A program made the translations under genes and the position numbers. A DNA stretch of 46,339 nt from Desulfuromonadaceae bacterium (GTDB lineage Bacteria; Desulfobacterota; Desulfuromonadia; Geobacterales; Pseudopelobacteraceae). Positions within the stretch are counted from its first letter, which is position 1; each line of letters opens with the position of its first letter. Of the stretch, positions 1-8,952 are shown piece after piece. The stretch covers positions 1 through 46,339 of the forward strand of contig JAQUIG010000020.1 of assembly GCA_028683435.1 (NCBI GenBank), written 5' to 3'. Below the pieces are notes generated by a model, which was given only the letters and a program-made list of their open reading frames with translations, searched no databases and was not told the DNA's origin.

Positions 1-1358
1 AAGACTTTGCACAGGTCAAAGAGCCACTCCGTATTGAGCTCAAAGAGTTGGCCATCCAGTCACTAGCTGACACTATCGCCGTAACGACCGGTTTTTTCAC
101 CATTCACCTGCCAATTGAAGACCACATCCTGTCAAGAGAGACCGCCCGACTGGTGCTGATATTCCGCAAGGAATCCAACTGCTGGAAAATTTCGCATAGC
201 AGTATCTCAATCCCATATTATCTGGTTAAAGAGGGTGAAGTTTACCCGCTGCAGGAACTAACAGAGCGGAATCTAATTTTGGAAGAACAGATTGCCGAAC
301 GGACCAATCAACTATCCGAGGTAAATGATAAGCTACAGCTGATAAATGAGAAACTTGCTCAAGAGATTATGGAACACAAGCACGTTGAAGAGGCGTTGCG
401 CAAAAGTGAGGCTCATTTCCGCATGTTGACTGAGAATGTATCCGATGTCGTCTGGAAATTGGACAGTGAATATCGCTTCACCTATATCAGCCCATCTGAT
501 GAGAAACTGCGCGGCTACCGTGCCGACGAAGTGATCGGCCACCATGTATTTGAACTATTTGACGAAGAAGGAATTGCTACCATCAGAAAGGCTACCCAAC
601 AAAGGCTTGAGGTCGAACAGCAGGGAGCACCGATGGGTACCGCAACGTTCGAAGCCAAGCACCGGTGTAAAGACGGCAGTTGGATATGGGGGGAAATATG
701 CTCCACTCCCGAGTTTGACTCTCACGGTAAAGTAACCGGCTTCTACGGTATATCCAGGGAAATAACTGAACGCAAGCAGATGCAAGACCAAGTTCGTCAA
801 CTGGCTTTCTACGACCCGCTCACCAAGTTGCCTAACCGGCGTCTGCTCAATGATCGTTTGAGCCAGGCCATGGCTGTCAGCAAGCGCAAGGGATGTTATT
901 GTGCGCTTATGTTCCTTGATCTGGACAACTTTAAGCCTATTAATGACACTCATGGGCATATTGCTGGCGATTTACTGCTGATTGAAGTTGCGGAACGATT
1001 GAAAAGATGCGTGCGCGAGATGGATACAATTGCACGCTTCGGAGGCGATGAGTTCATAGTAATACTAAGTGAATTAAAAACAGACGAAGGAGAGTCCACT
1101 CAACAAACACGCATTGTCGCGGAAAAGATTCGCACCACTTTGGCTGTTCCCTATCAGTTAACCGTCAATTACGAAGGAAAACCAAGCACATCTGTAGAAC
1201 ATTCCTGTACGGTGAGTATCGGTGTAGCGTTGTTCCAGGGTCACAAAGCCAGCCAAGATGATCTTCTTAAGTGGGCCGATGTATCCATGTATAAGGCCAA
1301 AGAGGCCGGTGGTAATTCGATAAAGTTTTACCATTCGGTGGAGCACGTAACCAGTTAG
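1..1358 (+). CDS. Diguanylate cyclase, SnoaL-like + PAS + GGDEF (5' end outside window)
   Basis: Makes cyclic di-GMP from two GTP, judged from a C-terminal GGDEF domain. The reading frame is open from base 3 to the window edge, so the start is missing; the TTG at 48 is only an in-frame codon. In order I see the end of an NTF2/SnoaL-like fold (about bases 3-240), a coiled coil rich in E, Q and K (250-400), a PAS domain (about 410-780) and GGDEF (820-1345). The active-site GGDEF motif is intact at 1041-1055. An RxxD inhibitory-site motif (REMD) lies five residues before it, so product feedback is expected. No membrane segment is visible in the part present. The sensory ligand of the PAS or SnoaL part is unknown. 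It converges on, and overlaps by four bases, a trpD stump. Confidence 0.9.
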   Translation, partial: DFAQVKEPLRIELKELAIQSLADTIAVTTGFFTIHLPIEDHILSRETARLVLIFRKESNCWKISHSSISIPYYLVKEGEVYPLQELTERNLILEEQIAERTNQLSEVNDKLQLINEKLAQEIMEHKHVEEALRKSEAHFRMLTENVSDVVWKLDSEYRFTYISPSDEKLRGYRADEVIGHHVFELFDEEGIATIRKATQQRLEVEQQGAPMGTATFEAKHRCKDGSWIWGEICSTPEFDSHGKVTGFYGISREITERKQMQDQVRQLAFYDPLTKLPNRRLLNDRLSQAMAVSKRKGCYCALMFLDLDNFKPINDTHGHIAGDLLLIEVAERLKRCVREMDTIARFGGDEFIVILSELKTDEGESTQQTRIVAEKIRTTLAVPYQLTVNYEGKPSTSVEHSCTVSIGVALFQGHKASQDDLLKWADVSMYKAKEAGGNSIKFYHSVEHVTS

Positions 1359-1504
1359 TCTGCTAACATACGCAGGGCGGTGATGAACGCTGCACTCTGG
1401 ACCGGCGCAGCATCCCCTGACATGATATGGCTCATAACCTCGATCATCTCTCCTTCGTTTAGATTTTCCCGTTCGACTACACGTGCAATATCTTTTTTGA
1501 TCAC
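1355..1504 (-). pseudogene. trpD remnant (N-terminal fragment of anthranilate phosphoribosyltransferase)
   Basis: A 49-codon leftward ORF beginning at a GTG (1504), preceded by a GAGG ribosome-binding sequence. It matches the N-terminal helical domain of anthranilate phosphoribosyltransferase as I know it: VVEREN, then an MIEVM-type helix, IMSG, and [10 protein letters not shown] full TrpD has about 340 residues. Here the homology stops right after ALRM, where KGET normally follows, and the frame ends three codons later against the 3' end of the GGDEF gene. All catalytic regions are absent, so it cannot work in tryptophan synthesis. I read it as a deletion or rearrangement scar; a complete trpD should exist elsewhere in the genome. 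Confidence 0.75.
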
Positions 1505-1592
1505 AATGTTAACCTCTCGGGAGTTCCAGGAATTACTATTCTGAGCCCGTAGGTTGCGCATTGGAGCGCGACATACGAAACCTGTTGTTTGA

Positions 1593-2666
1593 TTAGCCTA
1601 CGAATGTTATCCAATCGAAGATGTCCTCCTGTTTGCCTGTCTGGATGTCGGTCAAGGTGTCGTATAGCCGTTGAGTGATCTCACCGACTTTGCCGCCGTT
1701 CAACTGAAGGGTTTCATTTTTGTAGCAGAGGTTACATACCGGCGTTATGACTGCGGCTGTGCCGCTGCCGAACGCTTCGGTCACCCTGCCGGCTTTGATA
1801 TATGCCATCAGGTCATTGACGTCAATCGGTCGTTCCTCGACCTCGTAACCGAGGGTCGGCGCCAGCTTGAGCACCGAATCGCGGGTCACGCCGGGTAGGA
1901 TCGAGCCGCTGAGCGGAGCCGTAACAATCTTTTTGCCGTACACGAAAAACATGTTCATGGCGCCGACCTCATCAATATAGCGCTGCTCTCGACCATCCAG
2001 CCAGAGCACCTGGTCAAAGCCCTTTTTCTTTGCCTCCAGCCCGGCTTTAAGCGAACTGGCGTAGTTGCCGCCGGTTTTGGCTTCTCCGGTCCCACCAGGC
2101 ACGGCCCGTACGTAGCGATCTTCTACCATGATGCTGACCGGGCTGAATCCGGCAGCGTAGTAGGCTCCAACAGGTGAAAGGATCGCATAAAAATAATAGT
2201 GGTTGGACGGCTTGATCCCCAGCGCCGGTTCAACCGCAATCATCGCCGGGCGGATATAGAGCGAGGTCCCGGGTGCGGTAGGTATCCACTCCCGCTCAAG
2301 TCCCACCAGTTGCTTGATTCCATTGAGAAAAAGTTCTTCCGGAATGGCGGGCATGCAGAGACGATCAGCCGACTGGTTGAAGCGGCGGGCATTCATCTCG
2401 GGACGAAACAGCGCTACCCGGCCGTCGGCCCATTTGTAGGCCTTGAGCCCCTCGAATATTTCCTGGGCATAGTGAAAAACCATACAGGACGGGTCAAGTA
2501 CGAACGGAGCGTGGGGTTGGATGCGGGCGTCGCACCACCCCTGACCTTCTTTCCATTCCACCAGGAGCATGCGGTCGGCAAAATATTTACCGAAACCGAG
2601 GTGCGACTCGTCTTTGACCTTTGCTTTCATATTTTCCGCAGGTAGCGGAATTATTTTGATATCCAT
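1593..2666 (-). CDS. ilvE: Branched-chain amino acid aminotransferase
   Basis: PLP-dependent transamination of 2-oxoglutarate with leucine, isoleucine or valine, the last step of their synthesis, in the cytoplasm. At 357 residues it fits the longer, eukaryote-like (BCAT-II) form. Diagnostic segments are [14 protein letters not shown] (about 65-78), the [12 protein letters not shown] block with the Schiff-base lysine at K197, and [14 protein letters not shown] near residue 300, which holds the phosphate-binding loop. The ATG at 2666 opens the conserved N-terminus. It lies 107 bases downstream of the exporter gene on the same strand, possibly with its own promoter. Nothing looks broken. Confidence 0.95.
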   Translation of the reverse strand: MDIKIIPLPAENMKAKVKDESHLGFGKYFADRMLLVEWKEGQGWCDARIQPHAPFVLDPSCMVFHYAQEIFEGLKAYKWADGRVALFRPEMNARRFNQSADRLCMPAIPEELFLNGIKQLVGLEREWIPTAPGTSLYIRPAMIAVEPALGIKPSNHYYFYAILSPVGAYYAAGFSPVSIMVEDRYVRAVPGGTGEAKTGGNYASSLKAGLEAKKKGFDQVLWLDGREQRYIDEVGAMNMFFVYGKKIVTAPLSGSILPGVTRDSVLKLAPTLGYEVEERPIDVNDLMAYIKAGRVTEAFGSGTAAVITPVCNLCYKNETLQLNGGKVGEITQRLYDTLTDIQTGKQEDIFDWITFVG

Positions 2667-2773
2667 TGTTGCGCCTCCGAAACGATCTGTATTTGATTAC
2701 CTATGTATACCGGTCATTTTTACCGGCTGTGCTCCTCTGGCCTGGCGGCTTCAGGCGCCCTGGAGGATTTCTG

Positions 2774-4021
2774 CTATGTCATTTTTGCACCATGAGCCGA
2801 AGAGGAGCGGGCAAGCCCAATTACGGCACTCCAGCCCATCACCCCGCAGGCAGCCATGGTGGCGGTCATCGGTACCGCCGAGCCGTTATGCAGCATTCCC
2901 ACGAGCACCCCGGCGCTTGCCCCAAGCGTATACTGGATCGTCCCCAGGAGTGCCGATGCGCTCCCTGCCGCCCTGTCGAAGGGGGCCAGGGCAAGTGCGG
3001 TCACGTTTGGATAGAGAAGCCCGGTCATACTCAGACAGACAAAGATGAGGACGAGCTGTACGGAAAAACCGCCTACGCCGGTCATTAACGAGGCCGTCAG
3101 CAAAAGGGATGCTGCAGCATTGACCGTGAACGCCACATGCAGAATCCGTTGCGGGGTGAAGCGCCGCAGGAGTCTACGGTTGACCTGTGACGCTCCAATC
3201 AGACCGCAGGCATTGACGCCGAAAAAGAAACCGAACTGCTGGGGGGAAATGCCATGCAATTCGATGAAGAAGAATGGCGCACCCGAAATGTAGGCAAAGT
3301 TGACTCCGGCAACGCATCCCAAAGCTATGGAATAGCGGGTATAGTGGCGGTTGCGAAGAAGCTGCCCGTACGTGGCGACCATCTCGGGAAAACTGCGCTG
3401 GATACGCCGTTCCACCGGCAGCGTCTCACGGAGGTCTGCTGCTGCCGCTCCGAAGGAAATCAGTCCGAAGAGTCCCAGAAAGCCGAAGATACCTCGCCAC
3501 CCTGTCATCAAGAGGATCTGCCCCCCCGCAATAGGTGCCAAAATCGGCGCAACTCCCATCACCAGCATAAGCAGCGAAAACATTCTCGCTGCTTCAGTGG
3601 TATCATAGAGATCGCGAACCACGGCACGTGAAATCACCATGCCGGCCCCCCCGCCAACCGCCATCACTACCCGCCAAAACAGGAGCCCCTCCCCCGTGCG
3701 AACGCAGGCGCAGCCGATCGCAGAAGCGATGTAGAGCGCCAATCCGCAGAGAAGGGGCCTGCGTCTTCCCCATCGGTCGGAAAGCGGGCCATAAAACAAC
3801 TGCCCCGCAGCAGAACCGAACAGAAAGGCGGATATGGAGAGTTGCACCGTGCCGAGCGGCACCCCGAGATCCTGGGCCATCATCGGGAAGGCAGGGAGAT
3901 ACATATCAATGGACATGGCGCTGAACGCGTTCAGAACGCCAAGAATCAATACCATGCGTGCCATCTGGCTGCGGGTCATGACGGTCTGTCGAGTGGCCGG
4001 GGTTACGATGATCTTTTCCAT
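2774..4021 (-). CDS. Bcr/CflA-type MFS multidrug exporter
   Basis: Proton-driven drug exporter of the major facilitator superfamily, 415 residues with about 12 predicted transmembrane helices. The Bcr/CflA (DHA1) subfamily is suggested by SIDMYLPAFP in helix 1 and by motif A, GPLSDRWGRRRPL, between helices 2 and 3. A GRR-rich loop and an RAVVRDLY motif after helix 4 agree with that. The gene follows the DUF1904 gene by 17 bases and is therefore probably cotranscribed with it. A MarR regulator lies upstream on the same strand, a common layout for drug-responsive exporters, although a gap of about 320 bases separates regulator and pair. The substrate cannot be told from sequence. Confidence 0.88.
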   Translation of the reverse strand: MEKIIVTPATRQTVMTRSQMARMVLILGVLNAFSAMSIDMYLPAFPMMAQDLGVPLGTVQLSISAFLFGSAAGQLFYGPLSDRWGRRRPLLCGLALYIASAIGCACVRTGEGLLFWRVVMAVGGGAGMVISRAVVRDLYDTTEAARMFSLLMLVMGVAPILAPIAGGQILLMTGWRGIFGFLGLFGLISFGAAAADLRETLPVERRIQRSFPEMVATYGQLLRNRHYTRYSIALGCVAGVNFAYISGAPFFFIELHGISPQQFGFFFGVNACGLIGASQVNRRLLRRFTPQRILHVAFTVNAAASLLLTASLMTGVGGFSVQLVLIFVCLSMTGLLYPNVTALALAPFDRAAGSASALLGTIQYTLGASAGVLVGMLHNGSAVPMTATMAACGVMGWSAVIGLARSSSAHGAKMT

Positions 4022-4038
4022 GTTTTAGGTATTCCGGA

Positions 4039-4380
4039 TCAGGAACTGGCTGGCAGCCAGCTGATATTCTGCAACGGCATCCCTTCCTTGTAGTACAGGG
4101 AGGGAGACAGCAGCACGAAGAAGATGTGGACATCCCGATAACCATGCCTGCTGAGCATGTCATGCAGATTTGCGGCAATGGCGTCATGTTTTTCCTGCGT
4201 CCGCGGAAACATGTATATTTCCAGCGAACGAGGCGTAGGCGTTATCTGCGTGATGCTGAGCAGCTCAACTTTTACAATCTCCCGGGGCACAGCAGCGACA
4301 CGGGAAAATTCTTCGACGAGCAGCGGCGCTTGCTGCCGCACAAATTTTTCATCGAATCCCTTGAATCTCAGGTATGGCAT
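4039..4380 (-). CDS. DUF1904 family protein (tautomerase-like)
   Basis: A 113-residue cytoplasmic protein of the DUF1904 family, small proteins with a tautomerase/MIF-like fold and no established reaction. I start it at the ATG at 4380, giving MPYLRFKGF, which matches the usual family N-terminus. Purine-rich GAGAGGGAAAAGGG lies just upstream. A GTG-type start ten codons earlier would add an unconserved tail. Family-like features are the Met-Pro start, a central VKVELLSI strand and a C-terminal GYRDVHIFF strand. It is placed directly before the MFS exporter gene (17-base gap), implying cotranscription, but a joint role is not evident. Confidence 0.8.
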   Translation of the reverse strand: MPYLRFKGFDEKFVRQQAPLLVEEFSRVAAVPREIVKVELLSITQITPTPRSLEIYMFPRTQEKHDAIAANLHDMLSRHGYRDVHIFFVLLSPSLYYKEGMPLQNISWLPASS

Positions 4381-4699
4381 TGATCCCTTTTCCCTCTCAA
4401 CAAACAGCACACGTACTGGATAGATTGTACATCACGAATGTGCAGGTACGGTTGCCTGAACCGATGAGTCGTAACCCACGTGATTGGTTTCCATTACCGT
4501 GCCAGAGTATTTTGGACACGTCTTCCAGCACTGACAATATTTTTCCTGATCGCGGAATGACCTCCGAGAGTTTTAATATTGTCTCCCTGATGGCGCCGGA
4601 GGCCACAAGGGGAATCCCATCGCGCATCTCGGTTTATCTCAAGCGCAAGGACTACGTGTGGCCAATCGCGACGAAAAAGCTGGTGCACGTTGCGATGCA
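4381..4699. other. Spacer without a recognised gene
   Basis: About 320 bases between marR and the DUF1904 gene. Open frames exist on both strands, but none has a convincing ribosome-binding site or a recognisable family motif, and the longest is the antisense continuation through marR. I see no strong hairpin with a T-run. The spacer presumably holds the promoter of the DUF1904-exporter pair. Confidence 0.5.
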
Positions 4700-5164
4700 T
4701 CATCGCTTTACCCGGCTCCGCACGTCGTTTATGGTTGATTCCAGAGAGAGAATGAACTGTCCAAACTGGGCGATAGCTACATCGCTGAAGGGGCTGAGTA
4801 GCTCGTTTTCAAGGGCTGTCACGATTTCCCGGATCCGGGCGACGATCAGCTGCCCTTCCGGCGTCAGACAAAGCAGCTTCGCGCGGCGGTCCGTACCATC
4901 TTCAGAGCGCTGGATCAGCCCCTTGATGACAAGAGTATCGATAAGACGGACGAGGGAAGGCCCCTCAATGCCGACGGATGCCGCCAGGTCTTTCTGGCGA
5001 ACGCCGTCGCCAAGGTGGTGGAGATGCAGGAGGGGGCGCCAGGTAGCATCCGTCAGCCCGGCAGCCTGGAATTCACTGTCGAGCGCCTGGCGCCAGCGCC
5101 GTGTGAGGAGTCCAAGGTGGTAGAGGAGGTTACTGCGATCAATTTTCGTGTTGGATATACTCAT
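4700..5164 (-). CDS. MarR-family transcriptional regulator
   Basis: Winged-helix DNA-binding protein of 154 residues. Family features are an N-terminal helix (about 10-40) for dimerisation, a helix-turn-helix near QKDLAASVGIEGPSLVRLIDTL (58-79), the wing signature EDGTDRRAKLLCLTPEG (about 88-104), and C-terminal helices. The DRR residues of the wing are typical for MarR/SlyA proteins. It likely represses itself through a palindrome 5-26 bases upstream of its start codon, and perhaps the exporter unit downstream. The inducing ligand is unknown. The ATG at 5164 is the only good start. Confidence 0.9.
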   Translation of the reverse strand: MSISNTKIDRSNLLYHLGLLTRRWRQALDSEFQAAGLTDATWRPLLHLHHLGDGVRQKDLAASVGIEGPSLVRLIDTLVIKGLIQRSEDGTDRRAKLLCLTPEGQLIVARIREIVTALENELLSPFSDVAIAQFGQFILSLESTINDVRSRVKR

Positions 5165-5168
5165 GTAT

Positions 5169-5190
5169 AATAGATAGCATGCTATTTATT
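5169..5190. promoter_or_regulatory. Candidate MarR operator (palindrome)
   Basis: The perfect 12-bp palindrome ATAGCATGCTAT at 5174-5185 is extended to an imperfect 22-bp dyad by AATAG on one side and TTATT on the other. A further TTGCTAT half-site lies at about 5194-5200. It sits directly upstream of the marR start codon. MarR proteins bind AT-rich dyads of this size, so autorepression is the natural reading. This is inference from position and symmetry. Confidence 0.6.
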
Positions 5191-5396
5191 ATATTGCTAT
5201 TAGTTTTTTTGTGCATTTAGCGCGACAACATGGATCACCACTCTGAGATCAATTCCAGGAAAACAGCACCATTGAAATGGCCCCGTAAACGCAGTTATCA
5301 TGAAGAATCCGGCCAGTTCTCCCCGCCCCCAGGGGACGCCAACAAAACAGGCACTTGCAAGACTATCTTGCAGGTATCTTTTTTGTTTTACCATTT

Positions 5397-5414
5397 ATGT
5401 CATATTGATGTCAT
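5397..5414 (+). promoter_or_regulatory. Candidate Pho box (11-bp-phased direct repeat)
   Basis: Two copies of ATGTCATA start 11 bases apart (5397 and 5408). PhoB-type boxes consist of TGTCA-containing repeats with this period, and 14 of 18 positions agree with the E. coli consensus as I remember it, both TGTCA cores being intact. It lies about 85 bases upstream of the microprotein-trmO unit. I could not find a clear -10 hexamer at the expected distance. Another OmpR-family regulator could use the same layout. Confidence 0.4.
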
Positions 5415-5499
5415 ACTTTTACAGCTTGCGAGAGGACTCTTTTTTCAGAGAGGCCACCGCTAAAAATATCTGTTTATGCGGACTGCCGAAGGAGTTAAT

Positions 5500-5592
5500 A
5501 TGAGCAATATGCTTCTGGTCTTGTTGATGGCTTGTGGAGGGTTGGCAGTTGCCATGATGTTGTTCGCATTAATCGTCGGAACAAAAACATGA
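5500..5592 (+). CDS. 30-residue hydrophobic microprotein, overlaps trmO
   Basis: ATG at 5500 follows a strong AAGGAG ribosome-binding site with a short spacer. The 30-codon frame is almost entirely hydrophobic between residues 4 and 26 (MLLVLLMACGG, then LAVAMMLFALIV) and ends with Gly-Thr-Lys-Thr. This predicts one transmembrane helix with a short polar tail. Its stop codon overlaps the ATG of the next gene as ATGA (5589-5592), which is classic for translational coupling. The neighbour's own ribosome-binding site is weak, so reading this peptide may open the trmO start. I do not recognise a family. Confidence 0.55.
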   Translation: MSNMLLVLLMACGGLAVAMMLFALIVGTKT

Positions 5593-6107
5593 CCCAAGAC
5601 TTCCATTTCATCTATCGCCCCATTGGCATCCTGCGATCCCCCTATTCCCGCCGCATCGATGCACCCCATCAAAGCACGGTGGTGGAGGGCACGGAAACCG
5701 GGGATTTCGCGTTAGCCACGTTGGAACTCGCTGATTGGCTGGACGAGAAAGTCATTCAAGACCTGAACGGCTTCGACAGGCTTTGGATCATCTTCGCCTT
5801 TCATCTGAGTGAAGGCTGGAAAAGCTGTGTCAAGCCGCCTCGGGGTGGACCAAAGCGGGGCGTCTTAGCCACCCGATCCCCTCATCGTCCCAATTCTATT
5901 GGCCTATCGGCTGTAGAATTAGTCAAGATCGAAGGCAGGACGCTACACCTTCGCGGTGTTGACCTCCTGGATGGCACCCCTGTTCTGGATATCAAACCCT
6001 ACGTGCCCTACGCGGATGCCTTCCCGGACTCCAAAGCCGGCTGGATCGACGAATTGGATGCAAAGCTGGGGCGTTATTTTGCACCAGGGCCACGAAAGCC
6101 TCGGTAA
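5589..6107 (+). CDS. trmO: TrmO/TsaA-type tRNA (t6A37) N6-methyltransferase
   Basis: Family members use S-adenosylmethionine to methylate N6-threonylcarbamoyladenosine at position 37 of threonine tRNAs. At 172 residues the protein has the single TsaA/YaeB domain: IGILRSPY near residue 11, DLNGFDRLWIIFAFH in the middle, then the signature RSPHRPNSIGLSAVEL and DLLDGTPVLDIKPYVPYAD. The last two are the strongest evidence. The ATG at 5589 is preferred to an upstream in-frame start because the conserved part begins within ten residues and it overlaps the microprotein stop. It lacks the C-terminal extension found in longer family members. No fault is visible. Confidence 0.88.
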   Translation: MTQDFHFIYRPIGILRSPYSRRIDAPHQSTVVEGTETGDFALATLELADWLDEKVIQDLNGFDRLWIIFAFHLSEGWKSCVKPPRGGPKRGVLATRSPHRPNSIGLSAVELVKIEGRTLHLRGVDLLDGTPVLDIKPYVPYADAFPDSKAGWIDELDAKLGRYFAPGPRKPR

Positions 6108-6206
6108 TGGTGGGTGGAGCAGCAGGACGACGTTTGCTGGTTGATCAAAAACCCATGAGCCGCGAAAACTAACCATTTTAAAATCACCCGGTAAGAGAGG
6201 TCTCTC

Positions 6207-6497
6207 ATGTCAAAGCTAACCATCGTTGCGAAGATCACGGCAAAAAAGGACTCTGTAGAAAACGTCAAGAAGGAGTTACTAAAACTCATAGGACCAACCA
6301 GGAAAGAGTACGGCTGCATTGAGTACAATCTGCATCAGGACAACGAAGATCCAGCCGTATTCGTCTTTCACGAGACCTGGGAGAACCTTATCTGCCTTGA
6401 AAACCACATGAAAAGTGACCATTTCAAAAACTACGTCAACGCTGTAGATAGCTTGATCGAGGGAAAGATCGTGCATAAAATGACCCGGATCGCATAA
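6207..6497 (+). CDS. ABM-domain (YgiN-like) monooxygenase
   Basis: A 96-residue protein with the antibiotic-biosynthesis-monooxygenase fold, a dimeric alpha/beta barrel. Relatives oxidise quinols or other aromatic compounds without cofactors, or act in heme or stress metabolism. Markers are LTIVAKITAKK at the N-terminus, EYGCIEYNLHQD, and FVFHETWEN followed by LENHMKSDHFKNYV, where the conserved His sits. The start is supported by AGAGAGGT about 8 bases before the ATG. It is the first of two same-strand genes after trmO; the substrate is unknown. Confidence 0.82.
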   Translation: MSKLTIVAKITAKKDSVENVKKELLKLIGPTRKEYGCIEYNLHQDNEDPAVFVFHETWENLICLENHMKSDHFKNYVNAVDSLIEGKIVHKMTRIA

Positions 6498-6563
6498 GGG
6501 AAATAAACGCGTATATCAAGAAGTGATGAAGTGCATGGGTCTGAAACCATAAGGAATCCGATT

Positions 6564-6977
6564 ATGCTCAGATGCGAAGAATCTCCACCAGGACAGCTGC
6601 TACTGGCCATTCGTCAATTCAATTGCCGTGAATGGTACGAGTGCCATGAGACGATTGAAGAACTGTGGCTGGGAGAAACGGGTGAGATGAAAGACTTTCT
6701 TCAGGGAACTCTTCAAATCTCGGTAGCCCTGCTTCATTGGCGTAACGGAAACTATGGTGGTGCGGTCAGTCTCCTGACAAGCGGAGCCAATTATCTGAAG
6801 CGGGTATCTGATGTTTGCCTGTGGGTAGATGTGCCGGCTCTTATAGCAGATTCAGAGAGAGTACGTGTTGCCTTGGAAGAGCTTGGTACAGAGCGTATGG
6901 AATCGCTGGAATCAACTCTCTTACCGCAGATAAAGACGGTTTCAACGGTTCGGCATTCAAGTCCGTCCGAGGAATAA
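6564..6977 (+). CDS. DUF309 family protein
   Basis: A 137-residue helical cytoplasmic protein of the DUF309 family. The signature FNCREWYECHETIEELW is followed by DFLQGTLQISVALLHW and GGAVSLLTSG, exactly the family order. Members carry a His/Glu cluster (ECHETIEELW) reminiscent of a metal or acid-base site, but no activity has been established to my knowledge. I place the start at the ATG at 6564 because AAGGA lies 8 bases before it. An upstream ATG at 6531 has no good site. It converges with kup. Confidence 0.82.
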   Translation: MLRCEESPPGQLLLAIRQFNCREWYECHETIEELWLGETGEMKDFLQGTLQISVALLHWRNGNYGGAVSLLTSGANYLKRVSDVCLWVDVPALIADSERVRVALEELGTERMESLESTLLPQIKTVSTVRHSSPSEE

Positions 6978-7107
6978 CGCTGATCAATCAAATAACACTC
7001 TGGATCATCGGGCAATACTGACCTGCGGGGTGGAACGTGGTGCGTCGGTCCTGGGGGTAAAAAAGTGCGGCGGCCCCAAGAGCCCGACCTTCTGCAACAA
7101 CTAATAA

Positions 7108-8928
7108 TTACATTTCCACCCTCGTGACAACACCTTGAAGCTTTGCAGCAGGAAGTTTATTGAACTGGACGAAGTTCGGAGTCTGGCGTTTGATCGCGGA
7201 GAAAAGCTTCCATATGACATTGTTTGTTTCAATGTCTTCAATACCGTAGAAGATTACCTTTTCTGTAACACCATTAGCTTTAAGAATACCCTCAATATCC
7301 ATAATCTCCATATAACCGGCTCTGATTTCCATGGCATCCAGGCCGCTGGCAAGTCCTTCCTTAATGCCGGTCTCCAACCCGTACGGTTCGTCAGTCCGGA
7401 CGATCGAAATCAATACATTACGCTCGTAAATAATATTGCTGCGGATGACACAATGCACTAAATAGGGGGGGATGACATTCCACTCCTTAACAAAGAACAG
7501 CCCGGTTCCGGGTATATTCTTTTTTTTGGCATAAATCTGATTGTAGGCCAGTTCAAAGGTTTCAAAATCAAGCGGTTTAAGCGCCCGATAGAGCGCCCGC
7601 TGGCCATAGGTCCACACCAGGATGATAGCGAAGGGGAAAGATGCCAGAATGATGGACCAGTAGCCGCCGTGGGGTATCTTGTTCATGCAGGAGATAAAAA
7701 ACACGAGATCCACTATTGTTATCCCTACCGCCAGCGGCACCTTCCATTTTTTGGTGGTACGGCTGAAAATCATAATCATCATGATGCCGGTGATGGTCAT
7801 GGTGCCGGTCACCGCCAGACCGTAGGCCGCCGCCAGATTCTCCGACTTGCGGAAAACCAGCATGATGAAGAGCACCGCGGTCATCAGCATCCAGTTAATC
7901 GAGCCGATATAGATCTGAGACTTGAAGCGGGTCGAGGTGTAGTCAACCCGTAGAAGCGGCATAATGCGAGTGTTGATTCCCTGATAGACGACCGAGAAGA
8001 CGCCGCTGATCATGGCCTGGGAGGCGATGATGGTAGCCATGATCGTCAATATCAGAAAAGGTATGTAGAGAATCGGCGCCTGATGCTGGATCATGCCGAA
8101 GAGGTAGTTTTTTGCCTCGGGATGCTTGAACAGGAATGCTCCCTGGCCGAAGTAGTTGATGATCAGTGCCGTAAAGGCAAAGTACCAGGCCCGCATGATC
8201 GGCTTGCGCCCCAAGTGCCCCATGTCGGCGTAAAGGGCCTCGCCGCCGGTGGCACAGAGGATCACCTCGGACAGGACGAAGAAACCGGCCAACCCGTGAT
8301 GCAGCATGAAATTGAGCGCATAATGGGGGCTGATCGACATCACGATAGAGGGCATGGTGGCGATGGAGGTCAGCCCGGACAGGGTAAGAGAGATGAACCA
8401 GACCAGCATGATGGGGCCGAAGGCGGCGGCGACCTTGTCGGTGCCCTTGAACTGGGCAATAAACAGCCCCACGGCAATGATCGCGGCGATCAGGATAAGA
8501 ACGTTCTGGGAAGTATGTTCCAGCCCGGGAATAAGCGCCATTCCTTCAACCGCCGAGAGGATCGATATGGCCGGTGTGATGACGCCGTCTCCCAATAGCA
8601 GACAGACCCCCACATACGAGAGAAAACCCACAAATGCCAGCTTTCGGCCCGGCTTGAGCATACGCGCCAGAATTTCCTTGAGGACGATGGTGCCTCCTTC
8701 CCCCTTTCGCCCCAGGCTCATGGCCAGCCAGGCGTATTCTGCCGTCACGAGGATGGTCATGGTCCAGAACACGAGTGAAAGAATGCCGAAGACGTTATCC
8801 GCGGTCGGTTTGGTCAGTGCGAAGATGACGGTAAGAGTGTAAATCGGACTGGTGCCGATGTCGCCGAACACCAGACCCATTGCTTTTATTATGCCGCCCC
8901 AGAAGGATTCTGCTTCATTTTGCTTCAT
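7108..8928 (-). CDS. kup: KUP/HAK/KT-type potassium uptake protein
   Basis: Low-affinity potassium-proton symporter in the inner membrane, 606 residues. About 12 transmembrane helices occupy residues 12-450 and a cytoplasmic C-terminal domain follows. Recognisable motifs are GLVFGDIGTSPIYTL in helix 1, YVGVCLLLGDGVITPAISILSA, and GGEALYADMGHLGRKPI, a hallmark of the family. It starts 24 bases after the end of kdpE on the same strand, so the two are probably one transcript. A constitutive-type carrier is thereby tied to the regulator of the high-affinity Kdp pump. Length and motifs are complete. Confidence 0.96.
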   Translation of the reverse strand: MKQNEAESFWGGIIKAMGLVFGDIGTSPIYTLTVIFALTKPTADNVFGILSLVFWTMTILVTAEYAWLAMSLGRKGEGGTIVLKEILARMLKPGRKLAFVGFLSYVGVCLLLGDGVITPAISILSAVEGMALIPGLEHTSQNVLILIAAIIAVGLFIAQFKGTDKVAAAFGPIMLVWFISLTLSGLTSIATMPSIVMSISPHYALNFMLHHGLAGFFVLSEVILCATGGEALYADMGHLGRKPIMRAWYFAFTALIINYFGQGAFLFKHPEAKNYLFGMIQHQAPILYIPFLILTIMATIIASQAMISGVFSVVYQGINTRIMPLLRVDYTSTRFKSQIYIGSINWMLMTAVLFIMLVFRKSENLAAAYGLAVTGTMTITGIMMIMIFSRTTKKWKVPLAVGITIVDLVFFISCMNKIPHGGYWSIILASFPFAIILVWTYGQRALYRALKPLDFETFELAYNQIYAKKKNIPGTGLFFVKEWNVIPPYLVHCVIRSNIIYERNVLISIVRTDEPYGLETGIKEGLASGLDAMEIRAGYMEIMDIEGILKANGVTEKVIFYGIEDIETNNVIWKLFSAIKRQTPNFVQFNKLPAAKLQGVVTRVEM

Positions 8929-8952
8929 TATTGTTGTGCCCCTGAGAAAAAA

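Noticed and set aside
4397-4703. Short leftward frames between marR and the DUF1904 gene
   Set aside because: Two overlapping frames in different phases, neither with a good start or family similarity.
4374-5123. 249-codon rightward frame through marR
   Set aside because: Antisense to a clear MarR protein, very rich in Arg and Ser, as expected from a complementary-frame artefact.
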